DNA from: Porphyra umbilicalis
Lineage: Eukaryota; Rhodophyta; Bangiophyceae; Bangiales; Bangiaceae
Direction of reading: 5' to 3'
DNA: 64,000 bases
NCBI GenBank assembly: GCA_002049455.2
Contig: KV918942.1
Coordinates: 1 to 64,000 of the forward strand
Below the pieces are notes generated by a model. It was not told the DNA's origin and did not search any database. It saw only the letters and a list, made by a program, of their open reading frames with translations. Shown piece after piece: positions 9,314 to 20,784 of this stretch; position 1 is the stretch's first letter, and each line of letters begins with the position of its first letter. The position numbers and the translations under genes are program-made.

Positions 9314-10296
9314 TAGGGTTGTGCATCACGCCCCTTTTTGGGTGGCGGGGTGGGCGATGCACGCCTAATCACGCCCTTCTGCACGCCCCCAACATTGGCA
9401 CGCCCCCCTTCACGCCCTTAATGTAGCCCCCATGTTTTGACACTTAATTGATAGGCGATTCAAAGTACCCAATATTATTGCAATTTGGATGCTTCAAAGG
9501 ACCACAAAAATGCCAGAAAACACGCGATACACTCTCTTGGCCTCTGCCACTCTGCGTCAAGGATGCATCGCAGCATCACGGGACGTCGGCTCGCCTGGCC
9601 TCCACCGGCTGCCCCACCGCCCGCAGTCCCACCCATCTCACCGCGCACAAAGCCAGAGCAGATGGTCATCAAATCATTCTCGGTCACGACCGCGGGGGCG
9701 TCCTCGTCGCCGGGACGACCAACGTCCTGTCCAGGGACGCCGGCGCCAACCGTGGCACATCGGGCGACCTCCTCGTTCAGGAGGCGCGTAGCTCGTCGCC
9801 GGCGCCCCCTCCATCACTGCCATCGGCCTGGTCATGGCTGGCGCGCGATGCGTCGCATTCAACGTCCTCATTGGCGCCCGTGTCGAGGAGCCCCTCTGCG
9901 TCCTCCCTGGCTGATGACAGCAGGTGGCCGTTGCTGTGCCCATCCCGCACAGATGGCGCCCGCGCATCATGGCGTCGAGCACCTTGTTTGTGGGCACACG
10001 ACGGAACAATTGTCCCCACGCCTCATAGCGTCGAGCACCTTGTTTGTGCGCGCTCGACGGAGCAGTAAGACACCGCGCCCTGAAAAAGTAACGAAGGTGG
10101 CACGGAACTGCACCGAAAAATATTCGGTGGACTGGCGCACCAAGAGCGCATTTGAAATTATGTACTTTTTTTTCAAGCACGCCCCAATCACGCCCCTAAA
10201 ATTCTGGGCGTGCAGGGCGTGACACGCCCAAAACACGTGAAATTGCACGCCCCAGGCGTGCAATTTAGCACGGCCCGGGCGTGTTGCACAACCCTA
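9314..10296. mobile_element. hAT-like non-autonomous transposon, about 983 bp
   Basis: The ends are inverted: TAGGGTTGTGCA-TCACGCCC on the left and GGGCGTG-TTGCACAACCCTA on the right. Both ends carry many subterminal copies of CACGCCC, within 9326-9420 and 10175-10285. A TAGGG-GTGCA end with clustered subterminal motifs is typical of hAT elements, where the motifs bind transposase. No 8-bp target duplication remains beside it. A 33-34-bp direct repeat (GCGTCGAGCACCTTGTTTGT and following) lies at 9972-10004 and 10028-10061. No transposase frame is present. Confidence 0.65.
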
Positions 10297-10392
10297 CTCC
10301 CCCGGTGTGGATAAAATCGGGGAACACGAAAGGCACGAAAACTCAAGAGCAAAAGCGGTGACGCAGCACTCCCACAAGCAACACCCCGACCA

Positions 10393-10850
10393 GCGCAGCG
10401 GGCCCAAAACCGTCGTCAAGAGCACGTCTGCTTTTGCGTGTTTTGGGACGAACAGATAATCTGCAAAGCGCCCTGGGGCTCTGTCAAGGCTGCTTTTTCC
10501 CAGAAAGGGGGCCAAAAGCATCTGTTCGCCGGAATAGATGCATCTCCACTCGTAAAAAGAGAGACACAGCATAAGACGTATACACTTCACCCTTACAGAA
10601 AGAGAGAGAGACGGAGAAGCATCTATGGCCCTGCTAGCAGGCGCAATATGTGGAGTGAGGAACGATTCCTGTTCTCGCAAACACAAATATGCAAGGACCT
10701 CGCATGGGATGGCCTCTGAGAGCCTGTCAAGGGGGGTCGATCTGATTTTTGCAACGGATTTCTGTTTCATCAAACAGGAACACGGGCCTCCAAGAGGCTC
10801 AAAACAGGCAAAAACAGACGTGCTTTTAACGACGGTTCTGGGCCCGCGCC
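10393..10850. repeat. Inverted repeat pair, arms of about 52 bp
   Basis: The left arm 10393-10445 and right arm 10800-10850 match as inverted copies around GGGCCCAAAACCGTCGT, AGCACGTCTG and TTTTGCGTGTTTTG. The interior has no recognisable gene. It could be a MITE or the remains of a longer element. A few hundred unremarkable bases separate it from the next gene. Confidence 0.5.
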
Positions 10851-11183
10851 ACACTAGCCGGTGCCGGCTACTGCTTTTTTTTGTATCCAATGAAAACCGT
10901 CTCAAAACACCTCGCCGCAGGGCAGAAACACTTAACCTCGGACTCGGAGGCCGGTCTGCTGCTGTCCTCACCATTCCGTGCTGACAGTCATCTCGCCTGA
11001 GTTCACCAGGGGCGAAGCCCCTCCTGAATTCGTGAAATTGCATAATTACACCGATACACAAGCCTGGAACTTGGCCGTGTGAGCTTGATTCTTGTCTCTT
11101 AGCCGTTGGACATGCCATCCGAACCGAATAATTGTGTCGCCAGATCCCCGACCGGCCATTCCACGTCGTAGGCTGCGGTTTCG

Positions 11184-14060
11184 ATGGGGCACCACACTGT
11201 GTCGCCACCAAATCGCTTGAAAGTAACCAAAGAAGCGCGATGGCAGAACCGCCGACGAACGGGGGACCCGTCGGGGCCTCCCGCCGAGGGTAGGGTGCTG
11301 CTCCGGCCGTACGGAAATGTGAAGGAGACGGGTTGCGGACCCAGCGCCGATGTGCCTCTTCGGCCCGCTTTAACTGTGGACTCAACCCTCGCACTGGGCG
11401 GGGGGGCGGGTGGTGAAGTCGGTGCAAGAGACAGCGAGTGCCACACTAGCGATGGGCTGGACAGGGTGGTTGTGGGAGGTGCCTCGCCGACTGGCGGTGG
11501 CGTCGTTGGGGGTGGCGACGTCATTGACGCAGCCCTGATCCACGGGCGTCCCGCCGAATCCCAACACGGCTGCGGTGATAGAAACGCGCTCCAAGAGGCG
11601 GCAGCCGGCGATGCGCGGACAGGGGCTGCCGCCGCGGACTTCTTTTACGGGGTTGCACCGGCCGGCACAGGCTCCTCCGCATCTGACGAGGAGGATTCCA
11701 TGCTGCCTGAAGAGCTGATCACGTCTGTGTCTTCCGATGAGGAGGCCGGTGGTTTCGAGACCGCCCGTCCATCCAATGGCCCCACATCTGTCGACCCGAG
11801 CCATGCCGCCATCGATGCAGACGATGGTCGACGAGACGACGCAATGGATGGGGTCACGCCGCCAGCAACGGACGTGCGTGTCGGTCTTCGCGCCGCAGTG
11901 ACCAATGTGTTCACATGCGCGGAGCACCTTTACGCGTATCTGCTACTGCGTGGCCAGGATCACGTCACGCAGCAGCAGTACAATATCAACCGTGCCGGGT
12001 TCAACATCGCGTCTCCCGTCAAGCTTCCGTCTGCTAACCACATCCGCTACGAGATCTCCCCCACAACCGAGCGCGAGTGGATGCTTCAGACAAGCACCTG
12101 CTGGGCGCCGCAAGTCGGCAAAGACGGCTTGGACGAGGTGAAGTACATCAAGCCGAGCGAGCACGTCCAGCGCGACTTGATGTTCGAGCGCACGTCAGAG
12201 TTATTCAAGAAGGCTGACGCGAGGACGGACCTCGACAAAGAGCTTCACCCAGAGTTTATCGACACGCCGCTCTTCCAAGACCCATCTTCCGTCCTGCAGG
12301 GTGGCCAAACAGTGCAGAAATTTGCGCTGGCGGGCCTCGATATTGCCATTGGTGACCGTCTCGATGTAGACCTCGGCAGGGGTCGCGTCGTGCGCGGCGT
12401 TGTTGTCCACGATGCGTTTTTTGTCGGCTCCGCAAGTGGCCTGGAGCCTGATGACGGTCACTATGCGGGCGACTTTCTTGTGCGGTGCGGCGGCATCGAG
12501 GACGGAGCTCTGGCCGACATTTTGGCTCGCCACTGGCACGCCGTATCGCTGCACCCGTTGTCGTGGCTGACGCACGACGGCAACGCCGCGTTAATCCTAT
12601 CCCTGCGCCATCACAAGGACCATGGACCGCCTCTCCACGACGGACGGTGCGCTGAGCATGCGGGTGCCAGTTCAGCAGCAGATCAGCAGCGGGCGGAGGA
12701 CATTGCTCCTGCTGCTGCTGCCCGCCAAGGGGGTGTGCGGCCCACGCCGGCTCCAGTCGAAGGAGAGCAACCGTTGGAGGACAGAGATGCGTCGCGCGAG
12801 GCGGGCTTGAACCCATCTGGTGCTGGGCGCAGTCGGACGCGCCGCGTCCTGTCGGGCATTAGTGATGGCATGGCTTACCTCGTGGTCTGCTTGTGCTTCT
12901 TCTCCGACGACTTTCGCGCTCGGGCTGGGCAAGGAGATTTCTTTGGGTGGCGTCTACATGAGTTACCTGTCGTGGCTGTTCCGCCGCCGCCGCAGCAGCC
13001 ACGCTGTGCGCACTTTGGCAGCCACCCCACCAGACCTCGACTCGGATGTTGTCTTGGAAGCCATTACGCCCGACTTGCGCGTTGGGGCGACGGAAGGATG
13101 GCTGATGGTCGGCGCGGACTGGTCCGATGTTCGTGTGTTTGCTGATGTTTGCTTTTACGTGGGCGACTACCTGCAGGTTGCCAAGACAAGTAAGCTCCTG
13201 GGCCACGGAGCCAACATTCCATGCACCATGTGTTCCTATCGGCTCTCGGGAGCGCCTGGATGTCGATACGGTCTTGATGGTGCTAGAAACTTTGCTAAGC
13301 TGGTTCGTACAACTGCTCGTACCCGCAGCGTCTGCAAGGCCGTGTCTGAGCGGGCTGCCTTAGCAAAAGAGGACTAAAGAAATATATCCGCGCCTGGTGC
13401 CGGTAGATATCACGGCCATGACTAGGACGCTGATCATGGGCATCACGACGGGGATGCCAGTGGATCTCTTCTCAAACGCTGACCGGCGCTGGCATCGGCA
13501 CCTGTCCGCTACCCTGTTCTACGGAGCCTACGATCTCTCCTCTGGCCCAGGTCGTCCTCTCGTCGTCCGGGCTCGTCGACATCCCGGGCGGGAGATCAAG
13601 TGAAACGACGTCGCTGCCCAACTTGCCGGCTGTGCCGGCCGGGCCGCTGCCGGAGCAGGTGCCTAACTACGCCCCTGCCGCGAAGCGTCTCACCCTCGCG
13701 GCCCCGCAGCGTCTCTCTTCGGAGCCTCCCCCTGCCTTGCCACGAGACGCAGCGGCGCTTCTGGCAGTCGCGGATGCGTCCCATCAGAGGGCTGTTGCTG
13801 CGCTCTCGGCCGCCGCTAAGGTTGAGTCGAACTGGGCCGTGACCCATCCTGTAACTGCGCCTGCAGCCTGTGGACAGGCGCTGGCGCCCACCGTTTCCGT
13901 GGCGCCTGTAGCCGTGGTCGTCGAGGTTGAGCCACCCCCGACGCCCGCCGCACCCAAGTCAGAGGTGCAGCCTGCCTCGATTGCCCTGGTGCACGACTCT
14001 GCTCCTGAGGTACCTTTGGTAGCGCCTTTGACCAGCGAGCCAGCCACAGATGACTCCTAG
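11184..14060 (+). pseudogene. CACTA (CMC)-like transposase gene, frame-broken
   Basis: The first frame runs from an ATG at 11184 to about 12925. It has an acidic, Ser-rich early part (SSASDEEDSMLPEELI) and then natural-looking sequence (AEHLYAYLLLRGQDHVTQQQ; NRAGFNIASPVKLPSA; RHWHAVSLHPLSWLTHDGN). At FSDDFRAR the coding signal moves one base to a second frame, giving SLGGVYMSYLSWLF, FADVCFYVGDYLQVAKTSKL and LGHGANIPCTMCSYRL, which ends at 13377. D-F-R-A-R, G-D-x-x-x-A-K and the following G-H-G/A...C-x-x-C are the signature order of Tnp2/CACTA-type transposases. Later frames (13397-13603, 13623-14060) may encode the C-terminus, with a Pro/Ala/Val-rich tail. Introns cannot be excluded, but the single-base shift suggests decay. 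Flanking CACTA ends were not found. Confidence 0.5.
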
Positions 14061-15545
14061 TGCGCAGGTGAGGGCGAAACGTCTGCTTCATGACTGTCGG
14101 CGGGCACGTACTCGAGTTGTGGGGGGGGCGGTGTGGGGGGGTCGATCTTCTTTCCTTCCATCTCTGTCCTCGCGACATCCTAGCCATTTCGTGCCACGGT
14201 AGGAGCGCACGTGCCCGTTTTTGCTCCCACTTGGTCATGGCTCGCACTTGGTCAGGGACGCGCTCGCACCGCAAGAGAAATACTACATGAGCTGGTTCTC
14301 ATCGGTTCTACAACCCGGCACATAGATCTCGGCTAGTCACTGCCCCCCACACCAAAGCCTCTCATGCCAGGGAGCCGTGCCCCTCCATGATGAACGCCGT
14401 CCTCGGCGGGGACTGCAGGTAAAGCAGGTGCGTCCACCGCAGCTTGTATTAGACCAAGAACCTCATCCGTCGCAAGCTCGAAAATGAAGCACGGCAATGC
14501 GACGGTCAGCTTGCCGCACGTGTAGCGGTCCTCAAAGGCCAACAGTTCCGTCACGCCGGTCGGGCACCATCGCAAATATGCCGGACATGCAGGCATCATA
14601 CCTGGAAGACGCCTGGAACTGGGGTTACCTTTTCCTTGATGCTCTGATTCGGTGAGTAGCCCCACTATGACGGGGCCTGACAACCGCCAAATTACTGCGC
14701 AGCGTGCCGGCTCCCGGTCTTCGTCCGTCGTCTTTTTCCCAACGCCGTTCCTGTCGTCGCGTACTACCACCGCCGCGTCGACCCACCCCCATTGCGAGTG
14801 CTGCCGAGACGAGGGCTGTAGGTGGCACGCCTCTGGCGGTGGCGGAGGGGGGGGGGGGAGAGCCACCTGCCGCCCATGCGCGTGACGGCAGTGGTGGCGC
14901 AGCCCGTGTCGCGAGGTTGGCGGCTGGCGTCGCCGCACGGGGGCGCCGCGGCATCGTACTTGTTCTTCGACAGCACGGCTAGCAGGCCCTGACTCTCATT
15001 GTGCGGCGAGATCATCCGGCGTTTGTCCGTCGCTCACGGGGCGCATTCTCGATGACGCGTCTGCACCGCGGCGTTGAGCCTGCTGTAACTTCGGTGGCGG
15101 GCGGTGCCTCGCCTGGTTGAAAAGCACAGGGGTTTGGAACTGCTGCTTTTGTGTGCTTCTTTTTAGTTTTCTTCTTGGCACGAGGTGCCCTGGAGCTGCT
15201 GAACTCGCCACGCCCTCGGGCCACCCGCGACATTTTGGGTGCATGGAGGGGGAGGAGATCTTTGTGGTGTGAGGTTTGTTCTTGCCGGCTTGTTTGGGGA
15301 ATTGCATTGTGGGGCATTGATGGTAGTGGTCTTGTAGTTCTTGTGCTTTCCCGCTTTGTCTTGGGAGTGCTTGGTAGGTGTGTGGTGGTGGTGGTGGTAA
15401 TGGGATACTTGGGTCTTGTACATCCTAGTATGTGATCCTCGTACCTTGGCCGTCTTGCTACATCCTGAAAAAAAGCACCATGGTCTGTCACGCCCAACCT
15501 ATCCTCTTCACCTAACTGGCCTACTCCCATCCATCTCTTCTTCAC
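14061..15545. other. Intergenic, possible small minus-strand ORF
   Basis: A minus-strand frame from 14938 to 14333 ends with fairly natural sequence (CPAYLRWCPTGVTELLAFED; GKLTVALPCFIFELATDEVL), but its N-terminal half is low complexity and interrupted by G runs. I do not recognise it. From 15000 to 15545 there are pyrimidine- or GT-rich stretches (such as GTGGTGGTGGTGG near 15387) and no convincing gene. Confidence 0.25.
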
Positions 15546-15786
15546 GTGTCTTTTTATTCTTCACCAGAGGGCCCTATGGACGCTCTGAACAGCTTGGAGA
15601 AGACGTTGGAGCGCTCAACGTCTGCTCCTGTAGTGCAGTGGACCCCGCGTAGCTCTGCCGCAGCCCCCCACCGACGCTCCCTCACAAGAGAGGTGCACGC
15701 TCTACCGCTACACATGGCCATCACTGGCACCGGTCCAGACGTGAAACCCGTGCGGTGCGGCCGGCACACCCACCGCTCCGGAAAGG

Positions 15787-16680
15787 TCATAGAACAGACA
15801 TACTCGCACTGACCCGCACACAGACAGTCTCTCTGGGCGCTGGCCGACACCACCGTCCTCGTTCAAGAAAACCGGCCACTGGGGTGCGTGGGAATGGAAC
15901 GCCTCCATCGACTCTCAGCGTGTGGAGGTGCACGCGCGTGCCAAATCCTTTGCGACAGACCCACACCCACGGCATTTCCACACCCGAGCGACACCGCCCC
16001 CAGCAGCCAGCACCAGCCACCTTCGAGCACCCCGCCGCGACGCTCCCGTCCCGCTTACTCAGCAAGACGACGGCCCGGTGTGCCACACACCGCATCTTGG
16101 CACTTTTGCAGGCGTCAGCCATCGCCAAGGAGTAGGCTCGCTCCAATCTGACCCAAGAACGCTTAAGACCCACCGTGTCGATCAACCTATTCAACTGACA
16201 AGCCCACTCCCTCGGCGCACTCAGCGCATCTCCACTCATCAACTGTCTCCGTGGCGTAACGGTGCAAGCAAAGCCGGATGAGGAAACGCCGCAGGAGTAC
16301 GGCGCCCAAGCGGACCCACCCTTGCTGTCTACCTGCGTCCCAATCCGTGCCATACCACCCGCCAACCCACAACCGGCGTCAACCCACGCCTTCCATCATA
16401 TCATCCGCCCCACTCTCACACCCACCATGTTCGATAGTTGCGCCGCTCGACCGCAGGTGCGGCCGCGTGCGTCCCTACCAGCGCTGGCGCCGACGCACAC
16501 ACGCTTCCAGATGCAGCGCTCCGGCTCATCATCCCACCCTTCCGAGGTGGCTTGAGCAGTGTCAAGGTACATCCAGGCATACAGCTCCGAGGCCGAAGCA
16601 CCCCCGACAATCGCCTGTGCACCAATCCGTGCCACACTCCCCGTCGACCCGCTAGCCTGGTCGACCCACGCCTCCCTCAA
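15787..16680 (-). CDS. Unrecognised minus-strand coding candidate with an internal duplication
   Basis: Two consecutive minus frames (16680-16396 and 16365-15787) share a motif spaced about 98 codons apart. EAWVDQASGSTGSVARIGAQ recurs in degenerate form as WVDAGCGLAGGMARIGTQ. The second ORF continues with natural-looking sequence (LNRLIDTVGLKRSWVRLERA; YSLAMADACKSAKMRCVAH). Composition is less GC-extreme than shadow frames elsewhere. It may be a repeat protein with missing introns or a decayed gene. No family is recognised and neither start nor end is secure. Confidence 0.25.
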
Positions 16681-17162
16681 ACGCAGCCGCCCCCCTCACA
16701 GAGCCCCCCCAATTGATGGTTGTGCCAGCCAACAACGCATGCGGCAGCGCGAGTTGCCACCAGCGCTGTAACTGACCCGCGCATTCGAACGGGCGTAGAA
16801 CCCCTGTAAATCACCGGCACGCGCCAAAGTGGCTTCAGGGACAAGAGGGCACGCTCAGGCGACTGCCCACCCTTTCCCACAATGTGTCGCAGGGGTCCTA
16901 CATGGCACCCTCTCACCCTTTCCACCCCACTCTGCGCACCTTGCCACCGGTCCTCCTGTGCTCGGTTCGGTACGGAGCTGCCCCCTCTCCCCCCTCCACC
17001 CCCTGTTACAGCATAAGAGCGGGCTCAGGAGTCTCTATCATCGCCACCACTGTGTTGTCATCCGCACATCCAACAGCCGCACACCTCCTACCATCCAACG
17101 CCCCCCACAATCCGCGTCCGCTCTCTCGCGAATCTAACACTCGATAAATCACAGAGGCAAAT

Positions 17163-18211
17163 ATGTCTTCTTCCACTGAGTCTGTTGAGGTGCGCCGTCC
17201 CCAAAACCCGGCACGCAATCGCCGGGGCGCCCCCCTCAACCGCAATCCTTGGGTGAGCACTACAGACTCCTCCGAGGAGCCCTCCACAAGTCCTCATCCC
17301 GATGGTGCTGGCCACGACGGTGAGCAGAGATCACTCCACTTAGGCGACGACGGGCGAGGCCGGAGCCGGCGCGACAACGACGACGGCTGCCGCGACGAGA
17401 GCGGCGACCACCGCCCAGCCTCACGAGATGGCCGTGGCCATGGGTGCGGGCTGCGTTCTCCCCCCCGTCGTCGTGGCGACAAACGCGCCCGTGATGGCCA
17501 CTGCCACCACCCCTCCACCCCCCGGAATGGCGGGCACCATAGCAGCGGGCGTCGATCTCTTGCCCCTCGGTGCGACAAAGGTGGTGGTACCGATGGGCGC
17601 GGCGACCGACCCCGCACCCCCCGCGATGGCCGTCGTCGCGGGCACCGGCGGCGCTGTTCCTCCCCTCGGCGCTACGACGACGGCGCCGGCGAAGCGGACT
17701 GCGACCACTTTCCCACTTCCGGGGATCTCGGGGATCTGACGGGCACCCCCCTCTGTCGCTGCAGCAAAGTGCAGCCTGGCCGCCGCCGCGGCCTGAGGCG
17801 CCACTGTCGTGGCCATCTCCGCGGCTCGCAGGGACGGCCGGGTGGCATGCAGGTGCTGCCGTGGCGGGCACGACGTTGCCGACGTGTAACGGTTTGGGTA
17901 CATTCGTGCACGGAGCGCCGCCGCGCAAACGCCTCTGTCTTTCCCCGCCCACGGCGCCCCCAACGCCGGCGCCCGCCCAAGACTTGTCTGCATTGGAGGC
18001 CGTCGCCGCCACCACTGGGAGCTACCAGGCAGCGGAGGACTCCGTCTTCAAGGCAAACAAGGTCGTTTCCGAGCTCCGCCCAGCGCTGGCCAAAGCAGAT
18101 AAGGACGCCAAGCCCCTGGAGGCGCTGTGTGCAACGATGAAAAGAGCAGTCGATTGCGCGAAGAAGTTCCAGCAGAACGTCGAGAAGGACGCTGACCCGT
18201 GTGACGGATAG
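17163..18211 (+). CDS. Unrecognised protein with 33-aa Arg/Ser/Asp/Gly-rich repeats and a helical C-terminus
   Basis: The ATG at 17163 opens MSSSTESVEVRRPQNPARN, followed by at least three repeats of 33 residues (99 bp) between about 17425 and 17730. Each has a core like RSPPRRRGDKRARDG and ends in P-S/R-T-P-R-N/D. Arg/Ser/Asp repeats of this kind occur in RNA-binding and splicing proteins, but that is only a similarity of composition. The natural C-terminus is in another frame: SALEAVAATTGSYQAAEDSV, then KFQQNVEKDADPCDG, stop at 18211. It is predicted helical with charged heptads. An intron or frameshift must join the two between about 17740 and 17880. Two AATAAA signals follow, which supports a transcribed gene. 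Confidence 0.45.
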
Positions 18212-18241
18212 GGCTCGGAGAGAATAGAATGCTTGTTGTTC

Positions 18242-18272
18242 AATAAAAACGTCTTCACCCGTGTTTAATAAA
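18242..18272 (+). terminator. Two poly(A) signals, AATAAA
   Basis: AATAAA occurs at 18242-18247 and 18267-18272, 30-60 bp after the stop at 18211. This is the expected place for 3' cleavage of the Arg/Ser-repeat gene. Confidence 0.55.
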
Positions 18273-18400
18273 ATCAGTTGCTGGGCCCCTCGGAAAACAC
18301 CACAAGCGATATCCACTTGAGACGACATGGTGGTGGGGGCGTTGACGCGTCAGCGGCTGCAGCCTCACGGGGAAGTGAGCCGATAGGGTCGGTGATCGAC

Positions 18401-19437
18401 TCACAACCAACGACAATGGTAGTGAGTGGGTGTGCACCGCGCCCCCATAGGTGGGGACGGAGGAGGCGCCACTCTACCGAGCAGCCGACGCCGGCGCCGT
18501 CCGCTCCTCCCCCCCCCGCCGCGGCAAAACGTTTCCTCGCCACCCCTCCGCCGTCGGCCGCGCCGTCGTGCTACCGCCACCGCGGCGGCAGCAGCGGCGA
18601 CGGCGGCAGCAACACGCGTCTTGGTGGTCTGGTGGAGCGGGGAACACCGTACGAGGGGCAGATTCCCCCTCCCCCCGACGGGGGCGGTGCCCCCCCCGGA
18701 CGCCGACGCCGGCGGCGGCGGCGGCGACGGCGTGTTGCGCATTGCCAACCGTGGGCGGGGATGGTCCCCTTCTGGACCTGCAGGCGCCAGCTCCGCCATG
18801 ATGCTGCGGCAAAAGGTGAGGTAGATGAAGCAGACCGCGGCGACGAGCGCCACCAAGAGGGTGGCCGACTCGAGCAGCTGCAGGCCCCCGCGGCAAAGTG
18901 GGGGGGGGGAGTGGCGGTACCCACGCCGCCGGGCGACGGTGACGAAGGCGCCGCGCACACGGTGGTCGCGCGCCGCCCCTGCGGGCGTACTTGCTTAGCG
19001 GGGGTTGCGGGCACAACTGGTCGGACCGGAGGGGGGGGGGGAGCACACGCAGCGTTCCTCCGCGGGGCGGCCGACGGCGGGCCGCAGCCACGCGTTTCAC
19101 AGAGGGAGGCAGGGGCGATGCCATCGCTGCCACTTAGCGCAGCCGCGGCCTCCTCTGCCACCCACAATGTCGCCGCTCGAACCCCCTGCCGCCGCCATGC
19201 ACTGGCGCCGTGCGGCGGCGGAAAGCACAGTAGTAGGGCAGTTGCTCCGCACGGACGAGCAGCGCCTCTCACCCCCGACACTGCACGCGCCGCCGCCGCC
19301 ACCCCCGCTGCCACCGCCGCCGTCGAGTGTGGGCCGCGGACGCCGCGCCCCCCCGCCCTACAACAATCGGTTTTCGAGCGATCCGAGAAGGCCCCAACCA
19401 CCGCAGCCTCCTCCGCCGCCCCTCTCGCTGCCGGCAT
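18401..19437 (-). CDS. Possible organelle-targeted single-helix membrane protein, frame-broken
   Basis: On the minus strand, a frame from 19437 down to about 18910 is Ala/Arg/Ser-rich with few acids and contains RRATTVCAAPSSPSPGG, which resembles a plastid transit-peptide cleavage region. Just past a G run at 18901-18909 the next frame reads LQLLESATLLVALVAAVCFI and then YLTFCRSIMAELAPAGPEGD, a clear membrane helix with a short polar tail. The remainder (down to 18401) is low complexity. The plus strand is also open but has shadow-like composition. I do not recognise the family. The mature part may end soon after the helix. Confidence 0.3.
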
Positions 19438-19692
19438 CCGCGGCTAACGAGGCCTTGCGCCCGCCGCCGCCCCGTTGTCGGCGGTGCCGTCATAGACCCG
19501 CTGCCGCGGCGGCGGCAGCGGCAACGACAGTAGCAGCAAGAGAATCGGGTGTCTTTTGTAGCGTGGAGCGCCGTGGGAGGGGCAGACCCCCCCCGCCCCC
19601 CGACCAGCACGCGGGCACCTTGTGCCGAGGACCGCTCGGCGCGCTTGCTGCCGCGTTCAGAATCGAGAGCACGCACGCTGGCCCACTCTGAG

Positions 19693-20496
19693 TTGCACGC
19701 ATTCGTTTTTGGGTGATCTAGTTGCAGAGCGATCGCGCACAAACTGTGTGCTGGTATAATTAAAAGTCATGATTGCAATCTCCAGAGAAGATAACTGTGG
19801 TTGCTGTCCAGCACAAGCCCACATCGCTTAAAATTCTGGGAACGGTGAGGTGCTGTGTGGCGCAACGGCCAGAACACGGACCGCTCGCGCTTGTGCGCGC
19901 CACGCCGTGTCACTGCAGGAGCCTGCCGCATTGGCAGTTGACGGCAACGGACCCTCCTGTCGCTGCCTCCCACCCCCCCGACACTCGTCCCCCACCTCCT
20001 GGGTTCGTTTCTACCTCCCCTGTCTGCAGCAGGACATTAATTGCGATCCTCTCTGTGTCTCTCTTTTGCTACTGCGTATGTGCTGTGATTGCGAATTTCT
20101 ATGTGACTCTCTTTTGCTACTGCTTGTGTGCTTTGTCTTTGTACCCCTGCTCCTGCAAATTCTGCAATCCCCGATGTCGTGCTCTACCGCCTGCCACCCT
20201 CCCATGTAAGTGCGGGTCCATCTTTTGATACATGCTTGTGGCAGCGCGGTAATCCGTCTATTTTGAGCAGTGCCGTGTGCTTGGCGGGGAGAGTGGTGGC
20301 CGAAGACAACGGGGTCTCAAACCACCATCCTCCATGACGACCGAGACGATACGAAGGACGCTCCTGCTTTAGCAGCTTAGACTTGACCTGACTTTTTTTT
20401 GTCTCGGGTATCCCTTTTGATGCGTGCTTTTGTTTCCTGTTCTTCTTTGGCTGGTTGCTCTGCCTACATGACGTACGCCAATGAATCAGTGGCGGT
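19693..20496. other. Intergenic with a local direct duplication
   Basis: CTCTCTTTTGCTACTGC occurs twice about 46 bp apart (near 20060 and 20106), each copy followed by a similar TGTGCT stretch. No gene is supported. An AT-rich patch near 19750 and T runs near 20390 are the only other features. Confidence 0.35.
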
Positions 20497-20784
20497 ATGG
20501 ACGGGCGCGGGTGCAAGCGCGGCACCCGCGCCGTGTGGTCGGCGGCTGTGCTCCTCTACAGCCTGCCACCCGCTTTGACAGCGGAGTGCGGTCTCCCAGT
20601 GGCCGGCAACGCCCCCCGCGAGGGCGTGGATCTGTCTGTGTCGGGGGCGGCCATCAAAAACGAGAGCGTGTGGTCCGCCGACCCGCCCGCCTACTGGCCG
20701 GTTGACGCCGTCTGCTTCACCAACGAGTTCCCGTCAAGGGTGGGGGCCGCTGCGGAAACAGGGCGACCCGGCATGCAGTGCTAG
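20497..20784 (+). CDS. Small secreted-type protein candidate, 95 aa, unrecognised
   Basis: The ORF starts at an ATG at 20497 and ends at a TAG at 20782-20784. The N-terminus (MDGRGCKRGTRAVW) is positive and is followed by a hydrophobic core SAAVLLYSLPPALTA ending in A-L-T-A before ECGLPVAG, a classic signal-peptide layout with cleavage near residue 29. The mature part is polar, with three cysteines and the sequence DLSVSGAAIKNESVWSADPP. Codons favour G/C at the third base, as in the recognised genes nearby. No family is recognised and no neighbour helps. It could be the first exon of a longer gene. Confidence 0.35.
   Translation: MDGRGCKRGTRAVWSAAVLLYSLPPALTAECGLPVAGNAPREGVDLSVSGAAIKNESVWSADPPAYWPVDAVCFTNEFPSRVGAAAETGRPGMQC

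Noticed and set aside
10851-14340. CACTA-type ends around the transposase gene (ACTAGCCGG near 10853 and CGGCTAGTCACTG near 14328)
   Set aside because: The similarity is under ten bases and not at equivalent positions; no 3-bp duplication is seen.
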